Source of the DNA: Owenia fusiformis
Lineage: Eukaryota > Annelida > Polychaeta > Sabellida > Oweniidae
Reading direction: 5' to 3'
Assembly (NCBI GenBank): GCA_903813345.2
Contig: CAIIXF020000009.1
Coordinates: forward strand, 11,528,030-11,588,029
DNA: 60,000 bases
Part shown: in pieces, positions 23,301 to 31,737 of the stretch
How positions within the stretch are numbered: position 1 is the stretch's first letter
How the letters are laid out: every line of letters begins with the position of its first letter
Notes under the pieces: generated by a model
Told to the model about the DNA's origin: nothing
Databases searched by the model: none
Seen by the model: only the letters and a program-made list of their open reading frames with translations
Translations under genes and position numbers: made by a program

Positions 23301-25518
23301 AGTTATCTGATACTAGTATATAGAACACAGTGGCGGATCCAGGAACCAACAAGGGGAGGGGGCAAATTTTTGGTCAGAGAAAAACAAACAAAAAAAATTG
23401 GGCCCCTAAAACCGAAAAGTCGGCCCAAATTTTGAAAATTATACCTGAAATTAAAAAATAAGGCCTTAGAAGGCCTAGTAATGACCAAAAAGGCCCACCT
23501 TTTGGAGCCTTAAGGCATTTTTTCTTGGTCCAACTTAGGGGGGAGGGCAAGCCCCCATGGCCCCCCGGATCCGCCACTGGAACATTAAGAAAAAACTTTC
23601 TTTTGGTGAGGCTTCGAACTGACTGATTTGGGCTTTAGACGTAGTTAAATGGGTTGCCATGCTTTGTATTTTTGTATTTCCAAAATTGCACAAACACTAG
23701 AGAAACCTCCTCTTTTCAGATATTTCATCTTCATCACGATCGGACACAATTCACATGTTTGATATCAAGGTGCATACTGACGGGGAAGAAAATGGAATTG
23801 ATTATTGCATCAAAGGGGCAGATGCTCAACATTCAATTCCTGTTCTGTATGAGTGTGGAGATTCTGTGTTTGGGGATCGTGTGGCTATTGTATTAGACAG
23901 CGACCCAAGCCCAGATTGGATGATTTGTAATGTTGAGATTTACGCTACACAAGGTAATGTTGATGTATAAGGTATATGTAATAATAAGGTATAACATATT
24001 ACATTATAACACCAATAATTAAAACATGGCGTAAAAAAACAACATAAAAAACATGACGTAATTAAAACTAATACAGAACATCAATATGCCCTGAGTATAA
24101 TGCAGGCCAGTATCCAGAGGGGGGGGGGGGGTCGTACGTAAATCATATATTTTGATCCTCGAATCGCTTAGAACGCACTAAATTAGCCTCAAAATCTTAA
24201 ACTTTTCAGTGGAGCATGTGATTATGATCCTAGAATCGCTCAGAACGTGTTCAAAAATTCGATTTTTTAAATCCATAAATCATATATTTTGATCCCTAGA
24301 ACGATCAGAACGCACCAGAGTCGCCGAGAACGTGCCAAAAAGTCTAAAGTTTTGAAATAAATCATATATTTTAATCTTGCTCAGAACGCACAAAATCAGC
24401 CCAAAACTCCTAAATGTTCCGGGGGAGCATGCCCTCTGGCTACGTACTCACAAGCTATTCTTTTACAGGGCATGGTAATTTGGCTCGAATTTTAAGGGCA
24501 TGTAATGTTTTGTTTCTTTCTCTCCTAATAATAAGTTGTTGTTTGTATAAGCAGATAAACGCAACAAAAGAGATGGAGATACTAAGTTCGAAATGAATTA
24601 GAAAACATAAATTCATTCTTACTTGCAGTATCCTATGATCCAGCGACGTGTAAAAATAGCAACAATAATCAACCAACAACTGATGACATTGTCACAACAG
24701 ATACTGGTGTCATGACAACTGATGATATTGTCACAACAAATACTGGATTCATCACAACTGATTACATCGTCACAACGAATACAGGAGTCATCACAACTGA
24801 TGACATCGTCACAACGAATACTAGACCGATCACAACTGATAACATTGTCACAACGAATACTACACCGATCACAACTGATAACACTGTCACAACGAATACT
24901 ACACCGATCACAACTGATAACACTGTCACAACAAATACTGGAGTCATCACAACTGATGACAAAGTCACGACGAATACTGGCACCACCAAAACTGATGAGA
25001 TTGCCACAACAAAAACAGGAACCATCACAACTGATGAAATCGTCACAAGAAAGACAGAGACCACCACAACTGATGACATTGTCGCACAAAGAAATCGAGA
25101 TATTTCAACAACAACCAAAACAACTGTCATCCTTACTTCATATCCAAAACAAACAATTCAAACTGGATTTAAAGCATCGCCAAACACAACTATGCCCAAG
25201 ACTACCCCTCTAATGATTGTATTTAAAGACATAGCAGAGGAAGCTGAAAAGGCTGATGAATATGTGTATATTAAAAGAATTGAGTATGAGCCGAGTGAAG
25301 CAAAATATGCAGCCGCTGTGGCAATCCCAATCTGTGTCCCACCTATTATCTTTATCTCGGTGGTCGTTATTCTAGACCTCCCAAAGCTCATCATGGATAT
25401 TTCGCAAGCTTACAATCTAGTTGTGTATGGCACAAAAAATAAACCAAAGATTGGGCCGAAAGCGCCCATATTGAAGGCGAATGAACCTAAAATTGAAAAT
25501 GACAATATCAAAACATAA
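11271..25518 (+). CDS. Gene 2: complete multi-lectin-domain membrane receptor, 15 exons, 1160 residues
   Basis: Exons: 11271-11352, 13606-13704, 13916-14022, 14306-14492, 15611-15754, 16988-17117, 18428-18617, 19469-19616, 20200-20397, 20864-20941, 21237-21749, 21907-22221, 23110-23277, 23720-23953, 24629-25518. Their lengths sum to 3483 nt with every junction in phase and GT-AG, which strongly supports the model. Domains (residues): signal peptide 1-27; three copies of an unfamiliar Cys repeat 28-206; F5/8C discoidin 207-362; Sushi 363-428; LamG-like 429-625; SUEL lectin 626-730; fucolectin-like 731-864; 13-residue Thr repeats 880-1022; membrane helix near 1092-1114; tail of about 45. At least three modules belong to carbohydrate-binding families, so it is probably a surface glycan-recognition or adhesion receptor. 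The ligand is unknown. The ATG at 11271 has a good context (AAAATGG) and begins a hydrophobic leader. Confidence 0.88.
11437..12456. mobile_element. 1.0-kb non-autonomous TIR element (hAT-like) filled with CTCCCGTAAAA minisatellite
   Basis: It begins CAGACTTGCCAA and ends in the exact inverse TTGGCAAGTCTG. The 7-bp ATTCTAC flanks both sides (11430-11436 and 12457-12463), consistent with a hAT-type 8-bp duplication with one change. Inside, two blocks (about 11464-11710 and 12165-12430) are degenerate tandem copies of a unit around CTCCCGTAAAA / TCTACCGTAAAAACTCCCG. The apparent frame at 11442-11816 is a by-product of the repeats. It lies in intron 1 of gene 2. Confidence 0.75.
12745..12990. 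repeat. Paired poly-G and poly-C tracts
   Basis: G14 at 12745-12758 and G11 at 12768-12778 are followed about 180 bp later by C-runs at 12955-12990 with the motif C8-10 TCCGT. The G side contains ACGGAGGGGGGGG, the inverse complement of that motif. A further C13 TCCGT stands at 13182-13200 and a G16 run at about 13381-13396. All are in intron 1 of gene 2. Confidence 0.7.
13606..13704 (+). CDS. Gene 2 exon 2: Cys repeat 1, first half
   Basis: Acceptor TTTCAG, donor GTAAAT. It encodes FLIGEGIDKCVGDTRVATG then TIHMSARGECD. It forms one Cys module with exon 3 (G-x-I-x-M, Cys, DDIGG, then C-x4-C). Confidence 0.7.
13916..14022 (+). CDS. Gene 2 exon 3: Cys repeat 1, second half
   Basis: Acceptor TTTTAG, donor GTCAGT at 14023, phase 1 in and phase 0 out. 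Encodes DIGGHWVGSGDVWRDCRFDLC and a basic extension. In this frame a stop follows 18 nt beyond the donor, which supports splicing here. Confidence 0.7.
14306..14492 (+). CDS. Gene 2 exon 4: Cys repeat 2
   Basis: Acceptor TTCCAG, donor GTGAGT. Encodes GSCPIGSKRAYGMIDMPF, a Cys, NLEG, then MQCHLDWCYTN. The repeat keeps the layout of exons 2-3 and 5. Confidence 0.78.
15287..15565 (+). repeat. Imperfect tandem duplication with AAGGTCA motifs
   Basis: Two copies of about 140 bp: each runs from TTTCAAAATCATCT-like sequence through AAATCTGACT and CAAGGTCAAAA to a CTTGCTTCAA end. The copies are considerably diverged. Intron 4 of gene 2. Confidence 0.6.
15611..15754 (+). CDS. Gene 2 exon 5: Cys repeat 3
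   Basis: Acceptor GTTTAG, donor GTACGT. Encodes GSCPNGTHKVQGRIKMQG, then KECRDVGG and WTQCNLDWCNLP. This is the best-preserved copy of the repeat. Confidence 0.78.
15917..16074. mobile_element. 158-bp palindromic MITE
   Basis: The first 26 bp (15917-15942) and last 26 bp (16049-16074) are perfect inverse complements; the core CCCAAGACTCAATGCATT reads identically in reverse. A second inner pair (GTTGTTTCC / GGAAACAAC) extends the hairpin. No coding capacity. Intron 5 of gene 2. Confidence 0.8.
16988..17117 (+). CDS. Gene 2 exon 6: F5/8C (discoidin) domain, first part
   Basis: Acceptor TTTAG, donor GTATGT, leaves in phase 2. Encodes GHCKHSERLISGDVYHV, then DANITASGSFDP and NRARLDTP, the N-terminal strands of a discoidin domain (first Cys, LxxSG, ITAS, RARL). 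Confidence 0.85.
17231..18400 (+). repeat. 43-bp satellite array, about 27 copies
   Basis: The unit contains TATGGGTCAAATCCCCTCA followed by TGGGTATTATTATTTTA; successive GGGTCAA motifs are 43 bp apart (for example 17254 and 17297). Variants (ATTCCC for ATCCCC, TACGGG for TATGGG, GTAATAAT for GTCATAAT) recur in the same order 172 bp apart (17803 and 17975), a four-unit higher-order repeat. It fills the intron between the first two exons of the discoidin domain. Confidence 0.95.
18428..18617 (+). CDS. Gene 2 exon 7: F5/8C domain, middle
   Basis: Starts after TTTGTAG and stops before a GTAATT donor. Encodes LRGGWAAEYRDDVNQWIQVN, then NGVITQGS and WVTSYKFFYG, the best-conserved discoidin motifs (GGWxA, QWIQVDLG, VxGVITQG, WVTSYKV). 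The phases join exons 6 and 8 exactly. Confidence 0.9.
18856..19077 (+). repeat. Dispersed repeat, copy 1 (with palindromic insert)
   Basis: From ACCTTGCC to ACTAAT it matches 39140-39328 closely. This copy carries about 37 extra bases with a perfect hairpin, ATTGCCGGTCA ... TGACCGGCAAT. Intron 7 of gene 2. Confidence 0.8.
19469..19616 (+). CDS. Gene 2 exon 8: F5/8C domain, last part
   Basis: Acceptor TTAAAG, donor GTAAGA. Encodes VLTGNVDQNSYVTNVIEPPV, then ARFVCINPQTW and MRFDVIGC, the closing strands of discoidin domains (GNxDxNT, PPxxARYxRxxP, MRxELxGC), with the final Cys pairing with the Cys of exon 6. Confidence 0.88.
20200..20397 (+). CDS. Gene 2 exon 9: Sushi/CCP domain
   Basis: A 198-nt exon, phase 1 at both ends as is usual for CCP modules. 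Encodes HCKKLTDPPSGH, VEYKCLPG, then QCRTYRSWYGEW and LKCAG: four Cys in Sushi spacing with the conserved Trp. Confidence 0.85.
20864..20941 (+). CDS. Gene 2 exon 10: CCDFEK segment
   Basis: Acceptor CCTTAG, donor GTAAAA. Paralogous to the gene 1 exon 458-538; it opens the LamG-like domain. Confidence 0.78.
21237..21749 (+). CDS. Gene 2 exon 11: LamG-like jelly-roll
   Basis: 513 nt, phase 1 both ends. Encodes FCLETWIDI, ILQITMTRDEE and YFLNGVKI in the order of the gene 1 domain and the same closing CFETETYK. Several NTS/NNT sequons suggest N-glycosylation. Confidence 0.87.
21907..22221 (+). CDS. Gene 2 exon 12: SUEL-type lectin domain
   Basis: 315 nt, same length and phases as gene 1 exon 1817-2131. 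Encodes GCETSDKSIRLSC, CDKQNECTVHYDDYS and VTAVIKYHC. The first 120 nt differ from gene 1 at only about five sites. Confidence 0.9.
22423..22795 (+). repeat. 39-bp minisatellite with an 18-bp palindrome in each unit
   Basis: About nine copies of a 39-bp unit built from ATGGTTGCAGTCC and the perfect palindrome TTCAAATATATATTTGAA plus CAAACA. Because 39 is divisible by 3, long stop-free frames appear on both strands; they are artefacts of the repeat. Intron 12 of gene 2. Confidence 0.95.
23110..23277 (+). CDS. Gene 2 exon 13: fucolectin-like domain, first part
   Basis: Acceptor TTTCAG, donor GTAAGT. Encodes SVLSTVNDLSPYDSC and FQINELIINF, matching gene 1 exon 2586-2744. Confidence 0.82.
23328..23579. 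mobile_element. 252-bp MITE with GC-rich TIRs
   Basis: Starts CAGTGGCGGATCC and ends GGATCCGCCACTG; the 5-bp GAACA flanks both ends (23323-23327 and 23580-23584). The interior holds G- and C-rich stretches and no gene. Intron 13 of gene 2. Confidence 0.85.
23720..23953 (+). CDS. Gene 2 exon 14: fucolectin-like domain, second part
   Basis: Acceptor TTTCAG, donor GTAATG. Encodes HMFDIKVHTDGEENGIDYC, VLYECGDSVFGDRV and DWMICNVEIYATQ. Counterpart of gene 1 exon 3082-3303. Confidence 0.83.
24110..24443. mobile_element. Small TIR-like element with internal 4-fold repeat
   Basis: Imperfect ends GTATCCAGAGGG and CCCTCTGGCTAC; inside, about four diverged copies of AAATCATATATTTTGATCC ... CAGAACGCAC. 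It sits where gene 1 has its Sushi-coding exon sequence, in intron 14 of gene 2. No clear target duplication. Confidence 0.45.
24629..25518 (+). CDS. Gene 2 exon 15: repeat stalk, TM helix, cytoplasmic tail
   Basis: Acceptor TTGCAG. After a short SYDPATCKN segment come eleven 13-residue repeats, a Thr-rich linker, the conserved TTPLMIVFKDIAEE and EYVYIKRIEYEPSEA, a hydrophobic helix (AVAIPICVPPIIFISVVVIL) and a Lys/Pro-rich tail; TAA at 25516-25518. The region from TSYPKQTIQ on is strongly similar to gene 1 4288-4648, so the membrane anchor is shared and only the stalk differs. Confidence 0.9.
24673..25101 (+). repeat. Coding 39-bp minisatellite: eleven 13-residue Thr repeats
   Basis: The unit encodes ITTDDIVTTNTGV with 4-6 Thr per copy; the central copies are nearly identical and the ends more diverged. 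A likely O-glycosylated spacer that could vary in copy number between alleles. Confidence 0.93.
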
Positions 25519-25609
25519 GGCTTAAACTGATGGTCAAGTTGAACATAAGAACCATTACAGTGCAGTATGATAAAATGATTGTCTGCAGAATTGGCAGAGT
25601 ACTTTTTCT

Positions 25610-25680
25610 AAGCCTTGAAGATCTAGCTCAACGGTTGAGCTCTTTCAAAGGTACAGATGTTCGAGAATATCATTGAACCG
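25610..25680 (+). repeat. tRNA-like sequence, probable SINE head
   Basis: TAGCTCAACGGTTGAGC resembles the tRNA D-arm/A box (TAGCTCAGTGGTAGAGC) and ATGTTCGAGAATATC about 25 nt later resembles a B box (GGTTCGANTCC). No full cloverleaf is apparent, so a decayed tRNA-derived SINE or relic is more likely than a functional tRNA. Confidence 0.4.
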
Positions 25681-25721
25681 TTTGTACTTCATGTTTATAG
25701 GACACTGTTTCACGATCCCTC

Positions 25722-25736
25722 AATAAACCAAATAAA
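25722..25736 (+). terminator. Polyadenylation signals of gene 2
   Basis: AATAAA occurs at 25722-25727 and again at 25731-25736, about 210 bp after the gene 2 stop; a plausible mRNA 3' end. Confidence 0.45.
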
Positions 25737-25739
25737 GTA

Positions 25740-27098
25740 AATGGATACTATGAGAATATTAACATTACAAGGACACAAACGTGTACTTAACACGTTTACA
25801 TGTTCAAGTTTTAAATTCATTGTGAGGCCGTTTTTCTTAAAGTTTGCAGACATGGATTTTAGCATTTGTCTTCAAAATGGCTGACAGGAAGTAGGTATCG
25901 ACTCGAAACTTTCTGTACCGCATCTGTAAGTCCCTATAAGTTATCCTTGAAAATTTGAAGATTACATCTCTAGCGGTTTTGGTGAAAACTATCGGATGTA
26001 CAGACAGACTGACGGACATCCATATGTACAGACATACATACGCGCCTAGGCCCGACAATATAGCCTCACACTATGTGAAGGGGACATAAAAGTATTTGCC
26101 ATGACACAAGCATATTGTTATTGTTCCTTGTGAAGTGAGAATGTTAATTAGATTATGAAATAATGAACATTGATTTCGATTTTGCATCATGAATAAATAG
26201 TTTATATGATATAATGACTGAGCTCATTCCCATTCAACATTCAACTTTCTCTGCACTCTCTAGTGTCTTGTAACATCTTAAATCATATAATGATGTCAAA
26301 GTTAAAGAACACGAGACATGAATTCAAAGGACTTTCATTTTTCAAAACGTCATTAAATCCTAGTTCTTAAGAATATATCTCAATATACAACAGATAAGAT
26401 TTGAATATAATTTTGCAATCCACTCATTCTTTCTCAAGTATGGTTTCCCCACTTTCACATTATGGAATTAATCTATTTCAAATGTCTCAGTCACATTTCC
26501 CAAGATCCACAGCAACTGTAAGGCGGTCGTAGCTTCCCGGTAGCTTCCCAAAATCGAGACAAATATGCAGCATGAAATATTAAGTATATGCATTGCAATG
26601 TAGATTTGCTATATCGAATTTGTGAAGCTACGAGAGCCTCGAGGAGAGCCACCGAAGAGCTTTAATATATTAGCTAGATTGATGATGTCATAGGTTGTAC
26701 TTTTTCAAAATTAGCAATAAGTAAATCATATTTTTGCGTGGACAGATTGCTGCCTGCCTATAACTAATGACATCATCAATCCACAGTAGTCAATATATTG
26801 TAGTTTCTCTGATGGATCCAAAGATGGCAGGGTTTATAGTAAACATCTACCACCCTCGTTTCCTGGTTTACCAAAAGTGGTCTGGATTTAATAGAGAGGT
26901 CTATTAATAAATTTTCACAAATCCAGAAGCACTTTTCACAAATGTGGAGAATTTTGACTGCTGAAACTTTGGCCAGCCTACAAATCCCTATTTACTTAAT
27001 ACAGTAGCTTGTATAAAAAAAACATGAGAGAACTTATTCATAAAACAAAACTGTTCCATTCCAAAATAACTGAAAATAATCTTTTATATAATATTCAA
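25740..27098. other. Convergent intergenic region between gene 2 and MRPL1
   Basis: No coding sequence seen. About 25835-26090 looks like a dispersed repeat (low-complexity ACAGACAGACTGACGG-type tail followed by GCCTCACACTATGTGAAGG). A MITE stands at 26678-26780. Confidence 0.45.
26678..26780. mobile_element. 103-bp MITE
   Basis: Perfect inverse ends ATTGATGATGTCAT (26678-26691) and ATGACATCATCAAT (26767-26780), continuing imperfectly inward (AGGTTGTA / TAACTA). No coding potential. Confidence 0.7.
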
Positions 27099-27104
27099 TT
27101 TATT
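27099..27104 (-). terminator. Polyadenylation signal of MRPL1
   Basis: TTTATT on the + strand is AATAAA on the minus strand, 95 bp beyond the MRPL1 stop codon. Confidence 0.4.
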
Positions 27105-27198
27105 TATAATAAACCCTTGGTATGCACATTATCTATTAGCAACATGGTTGAAAACCAATGACTACCAATGCTACCACATGGTGGTGATGTGAAAATTA

Positions 27199-27407
27199 TC
27201 ATGATGCTGATGCAATTGCAGCTTTCTCTTCATTTACACAACTTTCTCCTACATTTTCATTGTCTTTAATGTCCTCATTGTCTTTAGTGTCCTTAGCCTT
27301 CTTGGCTTTAACTTGACGTTTCACTTCTGGTAGTAAATCATCTATCTTAATAGGGAACATCTCAGGGGAGGGATGACAGGTCATCACTGAGTTCAAAATA
27401 AATCTAC
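27199..27407 (-). CDS. MRPL1: MRPL1 last coding exon
   Basis: Minus strand acceptor TTTTTCTAG before 27407. Encodes GRFILNSVMTCHPSPEMFPI, then KIDDLLPEVKRQ and an acidic/basic tail; TGA at 27201-27199. The first bases complete the Gly codon of the previous exon. Confidence 0.85.
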
Positions 27408-30400
27408 CTAGAAAAAAAGAAAAGAAACCTAGAAACCCTTTTTAGATAAGAACAAATAGAATTCAGATTAATATGAAACAGTGGTCTGCTGGAGTTTCAA
27501 ACAAGGCATTGACATAAAAATGTCAACACCTACCATTTGTTGCAGTACACCTATAATGCCACTGCCGATTGGGTCCCTCATGTATGATATGTACTTTTAA
27601 TGATTAATGGCAATAAAATCTCTTGATGAAAAAAAACAAAACCATTTGTTGCAAACACCAAATGATTACCAACGAACACCAAACACCATCCACAGAACAG
27701 CTGGAGACTATAACAATATGTCATCACTTCTAGCGGTAGTAAGAATGGATTAATTAATATACAGATATGGTGAAGGAGTAGTTCGTTCGAGAGCTGCCTG
27801 AATAATTCTGTATTGAAGTTATCCTTAATGGGTGAATGGCTGTAATTACATCCTAAATATACCTAGAATATTTCATCATATCTTAATGATATCTGGACAG
27901 TCAAATTAACTTTATTTTCTGTGATTATAAAAGTTTGATGAAGTAGTTCATGTAGGCACCTTATTTATTGCCTACCACCCTATGCAAATGGTGCTTACAG
28001 AAAATGCTTGGTGTGAATATGTGCGAATGTTTTCTGATTTTTATATAAAATTGCACAGAAAAAATGACATTCAAGATGCAACAATAATTTATATAAATGG
28101 TATGTTCATCACCAATACTGAATAAAGGCTGTGAACGGTGTATAAAATTCAATTTCAAAATCTTTGTGTTGGAAAGAGGTTTCAAATCAAATATGATCGT
28201 CAACTCCACACCACTTGCATATCTGCATTGAATATTTTCTGCAGGCACCATCTGCATAGGGTGGTAGACAATGAATAGATTCGGACAATGAATTAATTTC
28301 CATTAAAACTGAAACAATTGTAGGTAGTTCTTTCAAATTTGGAACTTATGGTACTGCTAGGTAAGAACTGTTTTCAAGCTTAGATGGTAAAGGAAAGATG
28401 ATTTTTCCAAATCTACCAATTATGTAAGTTAGATATTTTTATGAATAAAATATATTTAAGGGTTATCAAAGATAAGGACTACAGCTATAGACCTTCTTAC
28501 ATTAATTGATAATTTAAGGGAAATTGAAGAATTTAGACTTAAAGTGTGCGCCTGACCCGGCTACGTATAGCACAGAGTTTATACTGGCGGATTAGACTAG
28601 TTCATTTTTTATATGTGTGTGAAAGCTTTCTCTTATTTGCGTTTTTTCGTTTAGTACGGTTTTGTTATAATTGCTGAGGTCATATAACCGGGATGAAACA
28701 ATGATTATCGTTGACTGCCCACACACAAAACATACGTTGAGTGAACAGTGTTATTACAAACAACAGGCTTTAGAATACAAAGCCCAGTAGTGTGATAATA
28801 AGCTGTACACTACCACTGCTGCATGTACATATTAGTAGGGCTCCCAAAGAGTGGATAGGGAGGTTGTGTTTGTCACTTTTAAATTTTACATTTCAAAATT
28901 TTCATTTTACATGTCATAATTTGTTGGTTTCATTCGTTTAGCCAATCAAAACATTGTAAAACAATAAATTGTCTGTTACGTACAATCAATTTTGTTCAGT
29001 TTTGATTAGTTGTCAGAATAAAGTTACGTTCATCTGAATCCATGTATCAAAACAAAAATCTTATTTTCACTTCAAAATACTTCAGTGAGATGAATGCTCG
29101 GAATTGTCACATGCAATAACTTATTGTCGTATTCGTTATTTTATCTTCTCGATAGTAGCATTTAGTAGCACATTTGATGCCAGGTCACCTTGTCGCGTAC
29201 CTCTTGGGGAGCCCCACATTTATGTGTGTACTCATGGAAGTAAATTCCCCGGTGTAGCCGAGAGCCACAAACTTTTCAACAGCTTCGAAATGGCCAATTT
29301 CTCTCATATATACTCTAAATATTTTATTATTTAGCACCTACAAAGTATTGCTAATAACCATATGTAATTTCAATAAGGAAACTTATCTGGCTACATGTAA
29401 ATTCAATATCAACACTAGCTGTTCTCTCAACACGCCCTGGCTTACCTTGTGGTGACAAACCCTGGATTTTCGCTATTTATAGTTTATCAACACCTGGACG
29501 CATGCACATTTTATAGTTTATCGGGCACTTTAAAGCTCCTTGTTATCTCCTTACCTCCTGGTTTCATTGAAGCAATAGCTTTAACATAAGCATCCAGATT
29601 TGCATGAAGTTGTTGAGTTGCCATGTCGAGCCTTCCTATTGTAACTGTTAAGAAACCCTCTGCTTCGGAGTCTCCAGGAAATGAGTTAAATGTCTTTCCC
29701 TTTGTGAATCTGTGAACCATCTCTTTCATGTCCAATCCTAAGCTACCTGAGGCCAGAAACAAAGTAAATGTAATATCAAATCTCAATGTAAATCAACCTT
29801 GCAGATTTCATGGCTTACTGACCACTTCCAAAGAGGTTATGTCACTATTACGTGAAATATGCCTAAGTTATGCCATTGCCAATATAGGACCAACCTTGGG
29901 AGGGGCTCTACATTTGAGCAAGAACGAAGGCATATTTCACGTCATTGTGACATACACTGATGTATTGCATACCTTTATTCCCATGACTACTTACGATACA
30001 TAACGTCACACAAGTGACATATGTGTGCAAGTAGAATTTGATTGAAATGAAACGTGACATCATGATATTCACACCGGAATAGCATGACAACGATTAAGTC
30101 AGATACCGTTGTCACAAATGGCGGACATAGCCATCACTTCAACTGTTTAATCACTTGGTCCTCATTTCATGGGATTTTATCGTCGCTAATTCTGTGCATG
30201 TATTGAGCTCTTGTGATGATGTTTCATATGAAATCACAATTTCAAACAAATTGGGTCATGAATGGCCACAATATAGCCTCTTCCATGTCGTCAATGACAA
30301 CAGAATCTGAATTTGAGTAATTTAGAATGGCAACGGCATATGTTAATTACAGTGTCCGTTGTCCTGTATCTCATTTTGATCAGTTAAATTAAAGACTTTA

Positions 30401-31737
30401 TTTCGATGGTAGAACATTATTAACTGTACAATGGGTATTAAGACACTTTGATTGATTGTTGTTCCAAATGAATTTAGTCTAGGTGCTCTATTAAACATAC
30501 AGTTCATGAAAATCTAATTGAAGCGACGGTTATGTCCGCCATTTGTGACAACGGTATCTAACTTTACCATTGTTACGCTATTCTGGTGTGATATTGTCAT
30601 GGTTATTAATTAAAGAAAGTGGGCCATATCTGTGTAATCGGGCAATCTCAGTGGATAAAGCCTGTATACTTTTCCAATGACTTCCAAACAAATGCTTCGC
30701 TAGGTATGTAATACTCCTCCTTATTCTACCATTTTGAATTTTTTCTCCGTTTTAACATGAATGGTTGGATGGTTGATGGTCATCATTAGCTGTTTTCTTT
30801 GATGGAAAAATAAAGACAAACACGATACATTCACTTAGTGCATACCTCCTTCGTGAACCTACATTTTACTGTTGACCTCACTTTACAGTGGAGGCATTCA
30901 ATTTACTAAATCTACATGTACCTCAACAGGGGTCAACAAAATACATACCCTTAGGCTGCATGGGGAAAGTATCTCGCAATATCTTCCTAATTGGAACTAG
31001 ATCTGTGACAATATCGGGTGTGCACACCACATGGTCAAAATCACTATTGTTGATCAATCCATTCTCTATCTAAAATTACAGGTAATAAAATGGTATATTT
31101 TAGTTGTAACTATACCTCCCTTAGTCTGAATGACCCAATCGGTAAGTACCAATGTCAAAAAGGATTGACTCCCAGCATTCTTTTGTGTTCTTATTTTAAC
31201 TGACATTGACCAATTTGGTAGTTATATTACCCGTCATGCATGTTCATTTCCTTACTAAATACTGGAAATGAACATTTTAGTAATATTATTACGAAATTGG
31301 TCTGTACCATTCAAAAATGAGATTTTAAAAGAATACAAGGAGCCAGTCCTCCTTGTACAAAAATAACTTTTAATTGATTGATTGATTACTGATTCAATTT
31401 TCACTTAAAAATCTAAAATGCTCTGTAAAATTCAGCCAGTAGTTAACCCATTCAGCCAGTAGTTATCCAATTGCCTATTCAGCCAGTAGTTAAAGTAGTT
31501 AACCCCTTTTACTGTTGTATTAGCTGTTGAAACTTGGTGATTTTAAATCTTCAATGGTGTCTGATATGACAGAAAACTACACATGTTGGGTAAAGGTTGC
31601 AGCCATGTTATGAAAAATACCCTTAACCTATTGAATCATTGTAGCTTGATTTCTAAGCCACTGACCTGACTAATGATGTCACTTCCTCCTGCTTGTATGG
31701 CACCTTCCTGTAGCGCCACTTCATGTAAGGCAGGATC
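27199..31737 (-). CDS. MRPL1: Mitochondrial ribosomal protein uL1m, 3' four coding exons
   Basis: Minus-strand exons 31737-31666, 31069-30949, 29746-29555 and 27407-27199 join in phase and encode 197 residues to a TGA. They read through the L1 fold: ALQEGAIQAGGSDIISQ, DFDHVVCTPDIV and FPMQPKGSLG, then a KGKTFNSFPGDSE segment, IGRLDMATQQLHANLDAYV and KIDDLLPEVK near the C-terminus. The order and the C-terminal ...KIDPLLP.. ending agree with animal MRPL1 (about 325 residues), so about 60 percent is present. uL1m forms the L1 stalk of the mitochondrial large subunit, helping deacylated tRNA leave. The Lys/Asp/Glu-rich C-tail is less conserved. The 5' exons (targeting peptide and first part of domain I) were not recognised and must lie beyond 31738, possibly beyond the transposon nest. 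Convergent with gene 2. Confidence 0.88.
27968..28271. mobile_element. 304-bp MITE in an MRPL1 intron
   Basis: Ends TTGCCTACCACCCTATGCAA and (inverse) TTGTCTACCACCCTATGCAG pair over about 38 bp with few mismatches. The minus-strand frame that spans it is not a gene. Confidence 0.75.
29555..29746 (-). CDS. MRPL1: MRPL1 internal exon
   Basis: Acceptor GGCCTCAG, donor GTAAGG. Encodes LGLDMKEMVHRFTKGKTF, GDSEAEGFL and TIGRLDMATQQLHANLDAYV. Phase 1 at both ends. Confidence 0.88.
30061..30601. mobile_element. 540-bp TIR element in an MRPL1 intron
   Basis: Arms of about 85 bp (30061-30147 and 30518-30601) are inverse copies; for example ATACCGTTGTCACAAATGGC at 30103 and its complement at 30537. 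The interior is AT-rich and non-coding. Confidence 0.8.
30949..31069 (-). CDS. MRPL1: MRPL1 internal exon
   Basis: Acceptor ATTTTAG, donor GTATGT. Encodes IENGLINNSDFDHVVCTPDI, then LVPIRKILRD and FPMQPK: the L1 segment in which a TPDhM-like motif and the RxLGPRGLMPxxK loop occur in bacteria, here changed as usual in MRPL1. Confidence 0.88.
31666..31737 (-). CDS. MRPL1: MRPL1 internal exon
   Basis: 72 nt, phase 0 both ends; acceptor TTGTAG, donor GTCAGT. Encodes DPALHEVALQEGAIQAGG and SDIISQ, the A-x-x-AGA-x-x-(A/V)G segment of L1 proteins. Confidence 0.85.

Noticed and set aside
24619-25130. Minus-strand frames of 122-156 codons rich in Cys/Asp or Val
   Set aside because: Shadows of the Thr-repeat coding minisatellite of gene 2.
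27961-28257. 98-codon minus-strand frame
   Set aside because: Coincides almost exactly with a MITE and does not connect in phase with MRPL1 exons.
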